Part shown: piece after piece, positions 26,953 to 36,070 of the stretch
Layout of the letters: every line of letters starts with the position of its first letter
Position numbering within the stretch: position 1 is the stretch's first letter
Origin: Pseudomonas sp. AOB-7
GTDB taxonomy: Bacteria; Pseudomonadota; Gammaproteobacteria; Pseudomonadales; Pseudomonadaceae
NCBI RefSeq assembly: GCF_003696305.1
Contig: NZ_RFFK01000008.1
Location: forward strand, 1-64,000
DNA length: 64,000 bases
Reading direction: 5' to 3'
Position numbers and translations under genes: made by a program
The notes under the pieces: model-generated
Database searches by the model: none
What the model saw: the letters and a program-made list of their open reading frames with translations, nothing else
What the model was told of the DNA's origin: nothing

Positions 26953-27522
26953 TTCAGTTCGATATTGTTGAAAACCGTTGAGGTAGTGTCTCAAACCAGG
27001 ATTTCCGTTTAAGAGGCGACCATCTTGAAGCATTTCTTCGATATTTGCAGAGCCAATGGGGTCTGGTCTTCCATCGGGCCAACTAGCAAAGTGATAAATA
27101 ATAATTGCTGATCTTGGCTCTATGCCAAGTTGACGTTGAGGTTCGTGTCTTTCTGCGTAGTAACTGGGTTGCTGTATGTTTGGTATGTCTAGACATAGAT
27201 AAAATCGATGCCGCCAGTACTCCTCGTGCTCCTCGCATACGATGGAATGTGTTTTGGAGGTAATTTTTTTCTTTAGTGCTTTGTACTGTTCAATATGTCG
27301 AGCAGCTGTTAACCAGTTAAGACGGCTAGGTGCTGGAGGGCTAACTTGTTCCCCGCTGTTAGAAAGCGATTCATATGCACGCTCTAACGAGTGAACAGCT
27401 TGATTTAATATTTCTTGGCTTTGTTGCGACCGCCAAGGAAAGTAAATTGCCGCAGCGGCTACAAGTGCGGACATACCGGCAAAGATCGCGCTAGCGATTG
27501 ATGCAATGTCAACAGGTGTCAT
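26947..27522 (-). CDS. Cassette-encoded membrane-anchored protein
   Basis: A 191-residue protein with one N-terminal transmembrane helix (about residues 8-29, IASAIFAGMSALVAAAAIYF) and a soluble, probably cytoplasmic domain with aromatic and His-rich stretches (HEEYWRHRFYLCLDIPNIQQ). The C-terminal GNPGLRHYLNGFQQYRTET is not recognised. No family is assigned. Its TAA stop lies inside the core of attC site C, as in two other cassettes here, which shows tight packing of gene and recombination site. Confidence 0.65.
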   Translation of the reverse strand: MTPVDIASIASAIFAGMSALVAAAAIYFPWRSQQSQEILNQAVHSLERAYESLSNSGEQVSPPAPSRLNWLTAARHIEQYKALKKKITSKTHSIVCEEHEEYWRHRFYLCLDIPNIQQPSYYAERHEPQRQLGIEPRSAIIIYHFASWPDGRPDPIGSANIEEMLQDGRLLNGNPGLRHYLNGFQQYRTET

Positions 27523-27536
27523 TGGCGCTTCCTGAA

Positions 27537-27612
27537 ACCTAACGTTTGGTTAAGGGGCGGGCTTTAGCCCGTCCCAGTGAGCGTAGCGAACGGCTTGAAC
27601 CATTTGTTGGGC
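27537..27612 (-). repeat. attC site D
   Basis: A 76-base attC with left core ACCTAAC (27537-27543), the perfect inner palindrome GGGCGGGCTTTAGCCCG and right core GTTGGGC (27606-27612). It closes the two-gene cassette. Confidence 0.9.
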
Positions 27613-27637
27613 GGCAATTGCACGCGCTATAGGGGGG

Positions 27638-28222
27638 CTACAATGCCGGCTCATCTGTGCGCTGCCACAGTGCATTAAATCCATCAGTGGCGAAGGGCAC
27701 TTCACCACTACCAAAGTCGACAAAAACGTAGGGATTCTCAGAGAACTGCTTTTGAACGTAAGCTTTTCCAGCTTGCGTTTTGAGCACGAAAACTTCCTGA
27801 GTCACACCTTGATTGCTGGGATCTTTACCGCAGCCCATTGCTGCAGAGATATTAGTCCCATCAACACGAATTACGCGATTGATCAGTGGGTCTCCCTGTT
27901 CTGTGAGGGTGCACTTTCTAACTATTTTGAAGCCTATGTTGGCTTCATTTCCGTCAGACGAAACGACGACTATGTGCATTGGAGGTTCATTGTTTTTTGC
28001 GTCGTAGATGGCAGTAATCGAAAATTGGTAGTTTGTGTCTTTGAAAGAAATAGATTTAGTGCCTTTCCCGCCTCTATCTATGATGTCTCGATTAAATAAG
28101 ACAAGCTTCTTGGCGCTAGCTGGTAATTCGGCCAACTCCGAATCAGTAAGTCGTGCGGCTTCGGACGTTGTGACGGTCACGGTTAGCAGCAAGGTAAAGC
28201 TGGTTAAGATTTTCTTTATCAT
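27638..28222 (-). CDS. Cassette-encoded exported protein of unknown function
   Basis: A 194-residue protein with a signal peptide (MIKKILTSFTLLLTVTVTTS, cleaved near SEA-A). The mature part is mixed alpha/beta with two cysteines (RKCTLTEQG, MGCGKDPS) that could pair. No family is recognised. It shares a cassette with the small frame upstream at 28249, 26 bases away, so both may be translated from one message, an uncommon two-gene arrangement. Confidence 0.6.
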   Translation of the reverse strand: MIKKILTSFTLLLTVTVTTSEAARLTDSELAELPASAKKLVLFNRDIIDRGGKGTKSISFKDTNYQFSITAIYDAKNNEPPMHIVVVSSDGNEANIGFKIVRKCTLTEQGDPLINRVIRVDGTNISAAMGCGKDPSNQGVTQEVFVLKTQAGKAYVQKQFSENPYVFVDFGSGEVPFATDGFNALWQRTDEPAL

Positions 28223-28248
28223 AATGGGTGTCTTTTTAGAGTCTAGGC

Positions 28249-28464
28249 TTAAATTTTATTTTTCCGCACCAAGGAAAGTAGGTCGGATATTTCCGGGTTC
28301 GGGTCTATGAGTAGTAAGGCCAAGATGCTTTTCATTGTTGATTCGCTATACATCTCTGGGCTTGAGATAAAGTCTGCCTCTAGCGCATCCTCCACATACT
28401 CAGGGAATTCGTAATCCCAAGATAGCTCTGCGTATCGTATCCGAAGCTCGGTTTCAGTTAGCAT
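28249..28464 (-). CDS. Small cassette-encoded acidic protein
   Basis: A 71-residue protein (MLTETELRIRYAELSWDYEF at the start), rich in Glu, Asp and Leu and probably all-helical, without signal peptide. Size and acidity would suit an immunity protein, antitoxin or DNA mimic, but there is no family match. The ATG at 28464 is chosen over a TTG four codons upstream; neither has a strong ribosome site, so confidence is modest. It lies upstream of the exported protein in the same cassette. Confidence 0.5.
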   Translation of the reverse strand: MLTETELRIRYAELSWDYEFPEYVEDALEADFISSPEMYSESTMKSILALLLIDPNPEISDLLSLVRKNKI

Positions 28465-28534
28465 TTTCAAGGGCAATTATCTATGCGGTGCATTAGAAAG
28501 CTGGCAATCGTTTGCAGGGCGAAGGATTTTTGCC

Positions 28535-28610
28535 GCCCAACGTTTGGTTAAGGGGCGGGCTTTAGCCCGTCCCAGTGAGCGAAGCGAACGATTTGAACCA
28601 CTAGTTAGAG
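28535..28610 (-). repeat. attC site E
   Basis: A 76-base attC with left core GCCCAAC (28535-28541), inner palindrome GGGCGGGCTTTAGCCCG and right core GTTAGAG (28604-28610). The TAG stop of the HEPN-motif gene overlaps its right end. Confidence 0.9.
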
Positions 28611-29107
28611 GCTGCGCCGTCGGTTGGGCTGCTAATAAACTGCGCCGCATGTGAAATTGAACTTGCAAAATATGCGCAAACAATACTCATGTACATGCTA
28701 AGTAGCTCTTTTGGCTCGCTAGGCACTTTGCTTTTATCTTCTGTGCACTTTTCGAGAAATTGCCTGAATGGCAACAAGTCTTGCTCGGTCAGCGTTGTAT
28801 TAATGTTGTGGCTAAATTTATTTCTTAAGGTGTTCAGGTGCTTAATGGTGGGAGGTAAGTTGTATGGGTCTTTAAAGGGAAGCTTTGATATGAGCGTTAT
28901 TTTTTGCCCAAAGGTAAGCTTGGCACCCTCCCATTGAAAAGGTGCTCGGGTATAAGTAGCTATGAAGTGCTCTAGGTAATGCTCAATAATTAGGTGGCAG
29001 CTCAGTAAGAAGCCTAAAAGATCGTAATCAATTTCCTCTAAACGCTGCCATGTAACCTTTCCATCAGAGAATCCACCAACAAGAGGCGGCATCCATTGCT
29101 TTTCCAT
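28601..29107 (-). CDS. Cassette-encoded HEPN-motif protein
   Basis: A 168-residue helical protein with the RNKFSH motif (Arg95-x4-His100), the signature RNase motif of HEPN domains. It is preceded by two long helices (LLGFLLSCHLIIEHYLEHFI and LTFGQKITLISKLPF), as in HEPN proteins. HEPN domains act as RNases in toxin-antitoxin and defence systems, or as inactive scaffolds. No obvious antitoxin lies in the same cassette. Being first after the presumed attI, it is the most recently captured cassette and the one best placed for expression. Its function is inferred from the motif. Confidence 0.65.
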   Translation of the reverse strand: MEKQWMPPLVGGFSDGKVTWQRLEEIDYDLLGFLLSCHLIIEHYLEHFIATYTRAPFQWEGAKLTFGQKITLISKLPFKDPYNLPPTIKHLNTLRNKFSHNINTTLTEQDLLPFRQFLEKCTEDKSKVPSEPKELLSMYMSIVCAYFASSISHAAQFISSPTDGAASN

Positions 29108-29113
29108 GTTTGC

Positions 29114-29120
29114 CTCTAAC
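29114..29120 (-). other. Array-proximal core recombination site (attI-like junction)
   Basis: CTCTAAC (GTTAGAG on the minus strand) lies just before the HEPN-motif gene and equals the right core of attC site E, as expected where the first cassette joins attI. The following bases show no intact attI or integrase. Confidence 0.6.
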
Positions 29121-29423
29121 TATTAATTAGACGACACGGCTGCCGCGTTTGCCCACGACAGCTGTCGCATAACCTTCCTTGTCGTCCTGCAAGTCCTTGT
29201 CTGGCCTGAAGATGGTCGCGGCAAACGCGACAGCACTCAGGGAGAAACGCGACAGGGATGACGGCAAGCCCAAGCTGCTGGATCGACTGCGCCAGCAGAT
29301 TCACGCCCGAAACTAGTCCATCCAGGGCGAGCCTGTCCATGCCGGGTGGGCGAAATGCCATTGCGCCTGCGTCACTATCGGTATCTGCCTGGAAGGGCAG
29401 GGATCGAGGCATCCCTTACCACC

Positions 29424-29500
29424 CACAGAATCTGTTGGCAGAGCTGTGGATAAACTGCGCAAAAGCCGCTGCCGGCCAGCGCTCAGGCGGGCTGGCGGGG
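29424..29500 (+). repeat. Direct repeat copy 1 with DnaA-box sequence
   Basis: Starts CACAGAATCTG, contains GCTGTGGATAA and an AAAGCCGC run. It is imperfectly repeated 204 bases downstream. Confidence 0.6.
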
Positions 29501-29627
29501 GCCGTGCAGTTTTTGTTCAAGGGCGCCTCATAAGGGTTATCGCCAGGCGCTATATCCTTGTGGATCAATGCCTTGCCCCGAGTTTTCAACAGTGGCGGGT
29601 GGCCATGAGGCGGTCCGCGCGCTCATG

Positions 29628-29703
29628 CACAGAATCTGGGGAAAGCGCTGTGGATAAGATGCGGGAAAACCGCGCCGGGCCAGGCGGCATCGGGGCTGCG
29701 CGG
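29628..29703 (+). repeat. Direct repeat copy 2 with DnaA-box sequence
   Basis: Starts CACAGAATCTG, contains GCTGTGGATAAG and an AAACCGCG run. It lies about 90 bases before chrA. Confidence 0.6.
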
Positions 29704-29791
29704 CGCTGGTGATTTTCCGTGCAGGGTCATGCTTGTGGCATAGCGAGCGGCTATAGTGATCGGCCGATTTTTACCCCGTGGAGTGCATTCG

Positions 29792-31129
29792 ATGTCCGAT
29801 GCTGGTGAGCGACCCGCCCCCGTCAGTCTGCTGCAGGCCTTCTGGTTCTGGCTCAAGCTGGGGCTGATCAGCTTCGGCGGGCCGGCCGGGCAGATCGCGA
29901 TCATGCACCAGGAGCTGGTGGAGAAGCGCCGCTGGCTCTCCGAGCGGCGTTTTCTGCATGCGCTGAACTACTGCATGTTGCTGCCCGGGCCGGAGGCGCA
30001 GCAGTTGGCCACCTATATCGGCTGGCTGCTGCACCGCACCTGGGGCGGGGTGATCGCCGGGGTGCTGTTCGTGCTGCCGTCGCTGCTGATCCTGATCGTC
30101 CTGTCCTGGGTCTATATCGCCTTCGGCGACGTGCCGCTGGTGGCCGGGATTTTCTACGGCATCAAGCCGGCGGTGACCGCCATCGTGGTGCAGGCGGCCT
30201 GGCGCATCGGCGGCCGGGCGCTGAAGAATCGCTGGCTGTGGGCGATTGCCGCGGCGGCCTTCGTCGCCATCTTCGTGTTGCAGCTGCCGTTCCCGCTGAT
30301 CGTGCTCGGCGCCGCGCTGCTCGGTTATCTCGGCGGGCGCCTGGCGCCGCAGCATTTCGCCGTCGGCGGCGGCCACGGCGCGGCGGACAAGTCCTACGGC
30401 GCGGCGCTGATCGACGACGACACGCCACCGCCGGCGCATACCCGCTTTCGTTGGCCGCGCCTGGCGCTGATCCTGCTGGTGGGCGCTGCGCTGTGGCTGC
30501 TACCCATGGGCCTGCTCACCGCGCTGTTCGGCTGGGACGGCAGCCTGACGCAGATGGGCTGGTTCTTCACCAAGGCCGCGCTGCTCACCTTCGGCGGCGC
30601 CTACGCGGTGCTGCCCTACGTCTACCAGGGCGCCATCGGCCATTACGGCTGGGTGACGCCGACGCAGATGATCGACGGCCTGGCCCTGGGCGAGACCACA
30701 CCGGGGCCGCTGATCATGGTGGTGGCCTTCGTCGCCTTCGTCGGCGCCTATGGGCAGCCGGTGTTCGGCGCCGATTCGGCGTTCGCCAGTGGCGCGCTGG
30801 CGGCCTGCCTGGTCACCTGGTTCACCTTCCTGCCGTCGTTTCTGTTCATCCTCGCCGGCGGGCCGCTGGTGGAGTCGACCCATGGCGAGCTGAAGTTCAC
30901 CGCGCCGCTGACCGGCATCACCGCGGCGGTGGTCGGGGTGGTCCTCAACCTGGCGCTGTTCTTCGGTTACCACGTGCTCTGGCCGGAGGGCTTCGCCGGC
31001 CGCTTCGACTGGCCTTCGGCGCTGATCGCCCTGGGCGCGGCGCTGGCCCTGTTCATGTTCAAGCGCGGGGTGATCGAGACCATCGCCGGTTGCGCCCTGG
31101 TCGGGCTGGCGGTGCATCTGCTGCTATAG
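29792..31129 (+). CDS. chrA: Chromate transporter ChrA
   Basis: A 445-residue long-chain ChrA with two homologous halves of the chromate ion transporter family. Each half opens with the family motif: [18 protein letters not shown] near residue 25 and [19 protein letters not shown] near 265. The motifs [16 protein letters not shown] and [16 protein letters not shown] are also repeated. ChrA exports chromate, a sulfate analogue, out of the cytoplasm. The ATG at 29792 follows GGAG; a frame 12 codons longer is less likely. It overlaps the end of the convergent GNAT gene. No chrB or other chromate gene lies beside it. Confidence 0.92.
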   Translation: MSDAGERPAPVSLLQAFWFWLKLGLISFGGPAGQIAIMHQELVEKRRWLSERRFLHALNYCMLLPGPEAQQLATYIGWLLHRTWGGVIAGVLFVLPSLLILIVLSWVYIAFGDVPLVAGIFYGIKPAVTAIVVQAAWRIGGRALKNRWLWAIAAAAFVAIFVLQLPFPLIVLGAALLGYLGGRLAPQHFAVGGGHGAADKSYGAALIDDDTPPPAHTRFRWPRLALILLVGAALWLLPMGLLTALFGWDGSLTQMGWFFTKAALLTFGGAYAVLPYVYQGAIGHYGWVTPTQMIDGLALGETTPGPLIMVVAFVAFVGAYGQPVFGADSAFASGALAACLVTWFTFLPSFLFILAGGPLVESTHGELKFTAPLTGITAAVVGVVLNLALFFGYHVLWPEGFAGRFDWPSALIALGAALALFMFKRGVIETIAGCALVGLAVHLLL

Positions 31130-31579
31130 GGTCAATGCCAGGCGCAGCCGGTCCCTGTGCTGCAGGCCGTGCTCGAACAGCGGCTCGGGGTAGTGGGTGA
31201 GGAAGTAATCCGGCTCCACCGCCACCACGCGAAAGCCGGCGCGCTGGTAGAAGGTCAGCTGGTGGCCGAAACTGCCGGTGCCCAGCTCCAGGCGCCGCGC
31301 GCCCAGTAGTCGGGACTGGGTGATGGCGTGGTCCAGCAGCAGGCGGCCGATGCCCTGGCCCTGGTGCTCGGGCGCCACGGCGATGTTCATCAGCTCCCAG
31401 GTGTCGGGCGTCAGCGCTTTGAGCAGGTAGACGCCGACGGTTGTTCGGCCCAGGCGTGCCACTACGCAGTGGCAGTCGTGCAGATAGCCGGCGATCGCCT
31501 CAGCGCTGGGATCGGCTTCCAGCAAAAGGTGCATCGGCGCCTGGTCCCCGGGGACGCTGTGCAGGCTCGGGTTGGGCAT
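31124..31579 (-). CDS. GNAT-family N-acetyltransferase
   Basis: A 151-residue acetyltransferase. Motif A is [20 protein letters not shown], which binds acetyl-CoA, and motif B is [10 protein letters not shown]. The opening [16 protein letters not shown] and the C-terminal stretch are not diagnostic of a substrate. It is convergent with chrA (six-base overlap) and divergent from lsfA, with 127 bases between starts, so it might share sulfur-linked control from that region. Confidence 0.8.
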   Translation of the reverse strand: MPNPSLHSVPGDQAPMHLLLEADPSAEAIAGYLHDCHCVVARLGRTTVGVYLLKALTPDTWELMNIAVAPEHQGQGIGRLLLDHAITQSRLLGARRLELGTGSFGHQLTFYQRAGFRVVAVEPDYFLTHYPEPLFEHGLQHRDRLRLALTL

Positions 31580-31706
31580 GGGGCGGTTCCATCCGTTTCG
31601 TTTAAATAGCTTTAAGTTATAAATAAATTTTTATTTATTCTTTTTGTTTCTCTGCGTTCCTCAGCATAGTGAGCCCCACGCAAGCCACTGGCACAGGAGC
31701 GCCACC
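31580..31706. promoter_or_regulatory. AT-rich control region of lsfA-ssu
   Basis: A 127-base divergent region with an AT-rich core (about 31600-31650) containing TTATTCTTTTT near 31636. The same or nearly the same sequence lies upstream of the hydrolase gene (10837) and the OprD-family porin (22466). It is likely to bind a sulfur-limitation activator such as CysB. Confidence 0.55.
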
Positions 31707-32345
<639 letters not shown>

Positions 32346-32354
32346 GGACTGACC

Positions 32355-32948
32355 ATGCATGTCGTGTTGCTGTCCGGCAGTCCCGCGGCGCGTTCGCGCA
32401 CCGAAGTGCTGCTGGACCATGTGCGCCGGCGGCTGGAGGCGCAGCAGGTGGAGGTGAGCCTGCTGCGGGTGCGCGATTTCCCCGCCGAGGACCTGCTGCA
32501 TGCGCGCGCAGGCAGCCCGGCGGTGCAGCAGCTGCAGGCCGTGGTGGCCAGCGCCGATGGCCTGGTGGTCGGCACGCCGGTGTACAAGGCGTCCTTCACC
32601 GGTGCGCTGAAGGTGCTGCTGGACCTGCTGCCCGAGCGGGCCCTGGCGCACAAGGTGGTCTTGCCCCTGGCCAGTGGCGGCAGCCCGGCGCACCTGCTGG
32701 CGGTGGATTACGCCCTCAAGCCGGTGCTGGCCGCGCTCAAGGCGCAGGAAATGCTCTCCGGCGTGTTCGCCGTGGACCAGCAGATCGCCTACCCGGAAGG
32801 CGGCGAGCCTGCGCAGCTCGACGAGGAGCTGCGCGAACGCCTCGACGAGTCGGTCGAACAGCTGCTCGCCGCACTGGCGCGGCGGCCGCAACCGATCGAT
32901 CCGAAGCTGTTGAACGACCGGCTGGTAAACGCCCGCTGGAGTATTTGA
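32355..32948 (+). CDS. ssuE: NAD(P)H-dependent FMN reductase SsuE
   Basis: A 197-residue flavodoxin-fold reductase that supplies FMNH2 to SsuD. The phosphate-binding loop is [15 protein letters not shown] (about residues 5-19), and [20 protein letters not shown] near residue 77 binds FMN, with [17 protein letters not shown] further on. The length is usual for the family. It lies between lsfA and ssuA in the sulfonate operon. Confidence 0.93.
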   Translation: MHVVLLSGSPAARSRTEVLLDHVRRRLEAQQVEVSLLRVRDFPAEDLLHARAGSPAVQQLQAVVASADGLVVGTPVYKASFTGALKVLLDLLPERALAHKVVLPLASGGSPAHLLAVDYALKPVLAALKAQEMLSGVFAVDQQIAYPEGGEPAQLDEELRERLDESVEQLLAALARRPQPIDPKLLNDRLVNARWSI

Positions 32949-33024
32949 TCCACCCGTAATACCCCGCCTTACTCGCCCGCCAACGGGCAAGCAGGCCCAC
33001 ACTCAACTTGCAAAGGAGGTCGCC

Positions 33025-33990
33025 ATGGGCGCCAACACTTTGCGTCGGAGTCTGGTCGCCCTGTTTGCCGCGGCCATTTCCTTCGGCGCCATCACTCAAG
33101 CTCAAGCCGAGACGCTGCGGATCGGTTATCAGAAATACGGCACCCTGGTGCTGCTCAAATCCAGCGGTGCGCTGGAAAAACGCCTGGCCGCACAGGGCGT
33201 CAAGGTGCAGTGGACCGAGTTCCCGGCCGGCCCGCAGCTGCTCGAAGGGCTCAACGTGGGCTCCATCGACTTCGGCACCACGGGCGAGACGCCGCCGGTA
33301 TTCGCCCAGGCCGCCGGTGCCGACCTGCTCTACGTGGCGTTCGAGCCGCCGGCGCCGCTCAGCGAGGCGATTCTGCTGCCCAAGGATTCGCCGATCAAAA
33401 CGGTGGCCGAGCTCAAGGGCAAGAAGGTCGCCCTGAACAAGGGCTCCAACGTGCATTACCTGCTGGTGCGCGCACTGGAGGAAGCCGGTCTGAGCATCAC
33501 CGATATCACCCCCGTGTACCTGCCGCCGGCCGATGCTCGCGCCGCGTTCGAGCGTGGCAGCGTCGATGCCTGGGTGATCTGGGACCCCTTCCAGGCAGCC
33601 GCCGAACAGCAGCTGCAGGCCCGTACCCTGCGCGACGGTCGGGGCCTGGTGAGCAACCACCAGTTCTACCTGGCCGCGCGTCCCTTCGCCGAAAAGCATC
33701 CCGAGGTGGTGGTCGCCCTGGTGGACGAAATCCGCAAGACCGGCGAGTGGACCCGCGCCAACGTCGACCAGGCCACCGCCCAGGTTGCACCGCTGCTGGG
33801 CCTGTCCCCCGAGATCACCCGTACTGCGGTGCAGCGGCAGAGTTACGGCGCGCAGCTGATCACCGCCGAGGTGGTGAGTGCGCAGCAGAGGATCGCCGAC
33901 ACCTTCAGCGAGCTGAAGCTGATCCCCAAGCGCCTGAGCATTGCCGAGGTGATCTGGCGGCAGCCGGCCAAGGTCGCCCAGGCGCAATAG
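33025..33990 (+). CDS. ssuA: Aliphatic sulfonate-binding protein SsuA
   Basis: A 321-residue periplasmic binding protein with a signal peptide (starting [20 protein letters not shown], cleaved near AQA-E). The mature start [20 protein letters not shown] and the motif [20 protein letters not shown] are typical of SsuA. It captures alkanesulfonates for SsuBC. An AAAGGAGGT ribosome site precedes the ATG. It shares most of its length with the orphan binding protein at 21163. The operon continues to ssuD after a palindrome. Confidence 0.93.
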   Translation: MGANTLRRSLVALFAAAISFGAITQAQAETLRIGYQKYGTLVLLKSSGALEKRLAAQGVKVQWTEFPAGPQLLEGLNVGSIDFGTTGETPPVFAQAAGADLLYVAFEPPAPLSEAILLPKDSPIKTVAELKGKKVALNKGSNVHYLLVRALEEAGLSITDITPVYLPPADARAAFERGSVDAWVIWDPFQAAAEQQLQARTLRDGRGLVSNHQFYLAARPFAEKHPEVVVALVDEIRKTGEWTRANVDQATAQVAPLLGLSPEITRTAVQRQSYGAQLITAEVVSAQQRIADTFSELKLIPKRLSIAEVIWRQPAKVAQAQ

Positions 33991-34005
33991 AACCCTCACC
34001 CCCAG

Positions 34006-34028
34006 CCCCTCTCCCGGCGGGAGAGGGG
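34006..34028. repeat. Intra-operon palindrome between ssuA and ssuD
   Basis: A perfect 10-bp hairpin (34006-34015 with 34019-34028) has a GGC loop. Without a T tract it is a dispersed repeat or an mRNA-stabilising structure in the 61-base gap. Confidence 0.7.
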
Positions 34029-34051
34029 AGCGAATCCAAGGAGACCCCTCC

Positions 34052-35200
34052 ATGAGCCTCAATATCTTCTGGTTCCTGCCTACCCATGGTGATGGCAAGT
34101 ACCTGGGCACCGCCGAAGGCGCGCGCGCCGTCGACCACGGCTACCTGGCGCAGATCGCCCAGGCCGCCGACCGCCTCGGCTACGGCGGTGTGCTGATCCC
34201 CACCGGGCGTTCCTGCGAGGACTCCTGGCTGGTGGCGGCCTCGCTGATCCCGGTGACGCAGCACCTGAAGTTTCTCGTCGCGCTGCGCCCGGGGATCATT
34301 TCGCCGACCGTGGCCGCGCGCCAGGCGGCGACCCTGGATCGCCTGTCGAACGGCCGTGCGCTGTTCAACCTGGTGACCGGCGGCGACCCGGACGAGCTGG
34401 CCGGCGACGGTCTGCACCTGTCGCATGCCGAGCGTTACGAGGCGTCGGTCGAATTCACCCGTATCTGGCGCCGCGTGCTGGAAGGCGAAACCGTCGACTA
34501 CGCGGGCAAGCACATCCAGGTCAAGGGCGCCAAGCTGCTTTACCCGCCAATCCAGCAGCCGCGTCCGCCGCTTTATTTCGGCGGTTCCTCCGACGCGGCG
34601 CAGGACCTGGCCGCCGAGCAGGTCGAGCTATACCTGACCTGGGGCGAGCCGCCGGCCGCGGTGGCCGAGAAGATCGCCCAGGTGCGCGAGAAGGCGGCCA
34701 GGCAGGGCCGTGAAGTGCGCTTCGGCATTCGCCTGCACGTGATAGTGCGTGAGACCAACGAGGAAGCCTGGGCCGCGGCGGATCGTCTGATCAGCCATCT
34801 GGATCAGGACACCATCGACCGCGCCCAGGCCTCGCTGGCGCGTTTCGACTCGGTCGGCCAGCAGCGCATGGCCGCCCTGCACGGCGGCAAGACGGACAAC
34901 CTGGAAGTGTCGCCGAACCTCTGGGCCGGTGTCGGCCTGGTGCGCGGCGGCGCCGGCACCGCGCTGGTCGGCGACGGCCCGACCGTGGCGGCGCGGGTGA
35001 AGGAGTATGCCGAGCTCGGCATCGACACCTTCATCTTCTCCGGCTACCCGCATCTGGAGGAGTCGTACCGCGTCGCCGAGCTGCTGTTCCCGCACCTGGA
35101 CGTGGCCGCGCCTGCGCGTCCGGAGAGTCGCGGCTACGTCAGCCCGTTCGGCGAAATGATCTCCAGCGACATTTTGCCGAAGGCGGCTTCGGCGAGCTGA
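34052..35200 (+). CDS. ssuD: FMNH2-dependent alkanesulfonate monooxygenase SsuD
   Basis: A 382-residue luciferase-like (LLM) enzyme that releases sulfite from alkanesulfonates with O2 and FMNH2 from SsuE. Diagnostic segments are [39 protein letters not shown], the GGDPDEL loop, [11 protein letters not shown] and [20 protein letters not shown]. The length is usual for SsuD. The ATG follows AAGGAG. It is cytoplasmic and works with SsuE in the same operon. Confidence 0.95.
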   Translation: MSLNIFWFLPTHGDGKYLGTAEGARAVDHGYLAQIAQAADRLGYGGVLIPTGRSCEDSWLVAASLIPVTQHLKFLVALRPGIISPTVAARQAATLDRLSNGRALFNLVTGGDPDELAGDGLHLSHAERYEASVEFTRIWRRVLEGETVDYAGKHIQVKGAKLLYPPIQQPRPPLYFGGSSDAAQDLAAEQVELYLTWGEPPAAVAEKIAQVREKAARQGREVRFGIRLHVIVRETNEEAWAAADRLISHLDQDTIDRAQASLARFDSVGQQRMAALHGGKTDNLEVSPNLWAGVGLVRGGAGTALVGDGPTVAARVKEYAELGIDTFIFSGYPHLEESYRVAELLFPHLDVAAPARPESRGYVSPFGEMISSDILPKAASAS

Positions 35201-35275
35201 AAGCATCCCGCTCGCTCCCACGGCGGTCCGCAAATGCAATCCGGGAACAGAAACACAGGATTCTTCGAGGCAACC

Positions 35276-36070
35276 ATGAGCAACACGACCCTTAACACAT
35301 TGGCCCTGCGCGCCGCGCCCTGGGCCTTGCCCCTGGGGCTGCTGGCCGCCTGGCAGCTGGCGGTGGCCAGCGGCTGGCTGTCCAGCCGCATCCTGCCGGC
35401 GCCCAGCGCGGTGCTCGCCGCCGGCTGGCAGCTGCTGGCCTCCGGCGAAATCTGGCAGCACCTGGCGATCAGCGGCCAGCGCGCCGGCATCGGCTTCGCC
35501 ATCGGCGGCGGCATCGGCCTGCTGCTGGGCTTTATCACCGGCCTGTCGAAATGGGGCGAGCGCTTTCTCGACAGCTCGGTGCAGATGATCCGCAACGTGC
35601 CGCACCTGGCGCTGATCCCGCTGGTGATCCTGTGGTTCGGCATCGACGAGGCGGCCAAGGTGTTCCTGGTCGCGCTCGGCACCCTGTTCCCCATCTACCT
35701 CAACACCTACCACGGCATCCGCAACGTCGACCCGGCGCTGGTGGAGATGGCGCGCAGCTATGGCCTGTCCGGCTTCGCCCTGTTCCGCCAGGTGATCCTG
35801 CCCGGTGCGCTGCCCTCGATCCTGGTCGGCGTGCGCTTCGCCCTGGGCTTTATGTGGCTCACGCTGATCGTGGCGGAAACCATCTCCGCCAGCAGCGGCA
35901 TCGGCTACCTGGCGATGAACGCCCGCGAGTTCCTGCAGACCGACGTGGTGGTGCTGGCGATCCTGCTTTATGCGCTGCTCGGCAAGCTGGCCGACGTCGC
36001 GGCCAGGGGCCTGGAGCGCGTGTGGCTGCGTTGGCACCCGGCCTACCAGGCCAAGGCAGGTGGGCAATGA
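35276..36070 (+). CDS. ssuC: Aliphatic sulfonate ABC transporter permease SsuC
   Basis: A 264-residue inner-membrane permease with about six transmembrane helices and the conserved EAA-type loop ([20 protein letters not shown], near residue 160). The segment [20 protein letters not shown] is typical of SsuC. The start [12 protein letters not shown] at 35276 is chosen over a frame opening 14 codons earlier that lacks a ribosome site. It ends overlapping ssuB (ATGA), which couples permease and ATPase synthesis. Confidence 0.93.
   Translation: MSNTTLNTLALRAAPWALPLGLLAAWQLAVASGWLSSRILPAPSAVLAAGWQLLASGEIWQHLAISGQRAGIGFAIGGGIGLLLGFITGLSKWGERFLDSSVQMIRNVPHLALIPLVILWFGIDEAAKVFLVALGTLFPIYLNTYHGIRNVDPALVEMARSYGLSGFALFRQVILPGALPSILVGVRFALGFMWLTLIVAETISASSGIGYLAMNAREFLQTDVVVLAILLYALLGKLADVAARGLERVWLRWHPAYQAKAGGQ

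Larger units (their letters stand above)
24243..29120 (-). mobile_element. Integron cassette array without integrase (CALIN-like), six cassettes
   Basis: Five closely related 76-77 base attC sites (24988, 25906, 26877, 27537, 28535) plus a doubtful terminal site separate seven minus-strand reading frames whose base composition is visibly more AT-rich than the flanks. Each site has an inverse core (such as GCCTAAC), an inner TTTGGTTAAG paired with CTTGAACCA plus one extra base, and a GTTRRRY-like core end. This architecture is that of Pseudomonas chromosomal integrons. Cassette order is read from the right, where an attI would sit at 29114-29120. No tyrosine recombinase intI is encoded in the window on either flank, so the array is an orphan or its integrase has been lost. 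Confidence 0.9.
29121..29791. other. Gene-free region beside the array, with paired DnaA-box repeats
   Basis: No integrase or other convincing gene is seen. Two imperfect direct repeats of about 75 bases start with CACAGAATCTG at 29424 and 29628. Each holds a perfect DnaA-box sequence (TGTGGATAA at 29445-29453 and 29649-29657), and a near match (TGTGGATCA) lies at 29559-29567. A 98-residue minus-strand frame (29116-29412) has CRVC and CDSC pairs but no family match and is probably a remnant or chance frame. Confidence 0.5.

Noticed and set aside
24988..28610. Regularly spaced repeats considered as a CRISPR array
   Set aside because: Units are 76-77 bases with internal palindromes, spaced 550-930 bases apart with genes between, and have attC cores. 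This is an integron, not CRISPR.
29116..29412. Minus-strand 98-codon frame with CRVC and CDSC
   Set aside because: No family match or ribosome site, composition like flanking non-coding DNA. It was examined as a possible integrase or ComF remnant without support.
29121..29791. Search for intI and attI beside the array
   Set aside because: Six frames show no tyrosine-recombinase motifs; only the array-proximal core site is visible.
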